Below are positions 10,619-11,287 of a DNA stretch of 11,287 bases, in pieces. Position 1 is the stretch's first letter, and each line of letters begins with the position of its first letter. The stretch covers positions 1-11,287 of the forward strand of contig JAICZB010000048.1 of NCBI GenBank assembly GCA_025933895.1. Direction: 5' to 3'. The stretch is from Thermoleophilia bacterium. Lineage in GTDB: Bacteria; Actinomycetota; Thermoleophilia; Gaiellales; Gaiellaceae. The translations under genes and the position numbers were made by a program. A model generated the notes under the pieces. It saw nothing but the letters and a program-made list of their open reading frames with translations. It was not told the origin of the DNA and did not search any database.

Positions 10619-11287
10619 TCAGTGTGGGATCCGCAGGAAGCCCGCGGCGCGCAGCTTCTTCTGCGCCGGCTTGCGGAGGAGCCGCTGGATCCATGCTTTC
10701 GCCGCCTGCAGATGCTTGCTCGACTTGACCGCCGCCACCGCGTAGAGCACCTGCGGCTGCGCGGACTTCGGGATCCCCAGCAGCGAGACCTTGCCCGCGA
10801 TCGTCTTCGCGTCGGTTGCGTAGACGAAGCCGGCGTCGGCCTCGCCGAGCACGACCTTCGACAGCACCTCGCGCACGTCCGTCTCCTGGCTCACCGCCTT
10901 GTCGACGAGGTCGGAGAGCCCGAGCCGCTCTAGCACCTTGCGGGTGTAGTCGCCCGCCGGCACGCCGGCCGCCGCCATCACGATCTTCAGGCCCGGCTTC
11001 TCCAGGCCCCGCACGCTGCGAAGGTGCCGCGGGTTGCCGTGCGCGACGACGACGACGAGCCTGTTCGAGGTGAAGACGACCGGCCGCGTGACGAAGCCCT
11101 CCCGGTGCAGCTGCCACGGAAGGCCGACGTTCGCCGATGCGAACATGTCGGCGGGCAGGCCCTGCTGGACCTGAGCCGCCAGCATGTTCGAGCCGCCGAA
11201 GGAGTAGCGGCCGTGCGGGTCGATCCTGGGGAAGACGTCCGTGAGCGAAGCGGCCGCGAACACCGTCAGCCGCGGCCGCGACGAGTG
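10619..11287 (-). CDS. modA: Molybdate-binding periplasmic-type protein (5' end outside window)
   Basis: The substrate-binding protein that captures molybdate outside the membrane and delivers it to ModBC. The frame is open to the window edge and reads RLTVFAAASLTDVFPRID, the conserved start of mature ModA. The GTG at 11263 is therefore internal, and the signal or lipoprotein peptide lies beyond the window. Other hallmarks: FGGSNMLAAQVQQGLPADMF (oxyanion loop, Ser and Asn region), ASAN, AGVPAGDYTRKVLERLGL, LGEADAGFVYATDA and a C-terminal PAQKKLRAAGF. The segment between SLTD and FGGSN is short compared with E. coli ModA. It is the first seen gene of modABC; the operon promoter is not in the window. 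Molybdate versus tungstate cannot be decided from sequence. Confidence 0.92.
   Translation of the reverse strand, partial: HSSRPRLTVFAAASLTDVFPRIDPHGRYSFGGSNMLAAQVQQGLPADMFASANVGLPWQLHREGFVTRPVVFTSNRLVVVVAHGNPRHLRSVRGLEKPGLKIVMAAAGVPAGDYTRKVLERLGLSDLVDKAVSQETDVREVLSKVVLGEADAGFVYATDAKTIAGKVSLLGIPKSAQPQVLYAVAAVKSSKHLQAAKAWIQRLLRKPAQKKLRAAGFLRIPH

Noticed and set aside
11119..11263. modA starting at GTG 11263
   Set aside because: The frame continues upstream with RLT, completing the conserved LTVFAAASLTD motif, so the start is beyond the window and this GTG is internal.

Overview
This is an 11.3 kb stretch of GC-rich chromosome. The strong G/C bias at third codon positions, the frequent GTG starts, the overlapping stop/start codons and several starts that look leaderless (a TANNNT -10 hexamer 5-8 bases before the start codon) suggest a high-GC actinobacterium. 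A deep lineage such as Thermoleophilia is my guess; nothing in the window proves it. The content is mostly ordinary housekeeping and transport. I did not see a phage, an IS element, a CRISPR array or an obvious defence system.

Layout, left to right. (1) 2-208 (+): the end of an IF-1-like gene (infA), not followed by the usual ribosomal-protein genes, then a hairpin. (2) 298-786 (-): a small secreted lipoprotein of unknown role. (3) 787-1047: a gene-poor stretch holding two halves of a delta-60 beta-propeller repeat in opposite orientations, meeting at 907/908. (4) 1048-2816 (+): metY (O-acetylhomoserine sulfhydrylase) coupled to a small CoA-binding protein. (5) 2840-4809 (-): a manganese operon, mntR then mntH, behind a dyad operator that overlaps the promoter and start codon. 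(6) 4915-7052 (+): a 14-TM DHA2-type MFS exporter coupled to a cysteine-free MerR regulator, with a palindromic operator upstream. (7) 7153-7470 (-): a thioredoxin-fold protein lacking the first active-site cysteine. (8) 7471-7738: non-coding, with a 20-bp perfect palindrome and a second copy of the hairpin repeat found at 2812-2844. (9) 7739-8678 (+): a 60-residue membrane protein and a SAM-dependent methyltransferase. (10) 8679-8805: two copies of an 18-bp palindromic element exactly 80 bp apart. (11) 8806-11287 (-): a modABC molybdate importer; modB and modC overlap by 52 bases and modA runs off the window.

How the parts work together. mntR-mntH is a self-contained Mn uptake circuit: MntR bound to metal should shut its own promoter and, through the GTGA overlap, mntH. 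The MFS-MerR pair is a self-contained efflux and sensor cassette. modABC imports molybdate for molybdenum-cofactor enzymes encoded elsewhere. MetY makes homocysteine from O-acetylhomoserine and sulfide. The most unusual material is between the genes: the inverted delta-60 remnant, the stop-codon hairpin repeat and the paired palindromes.
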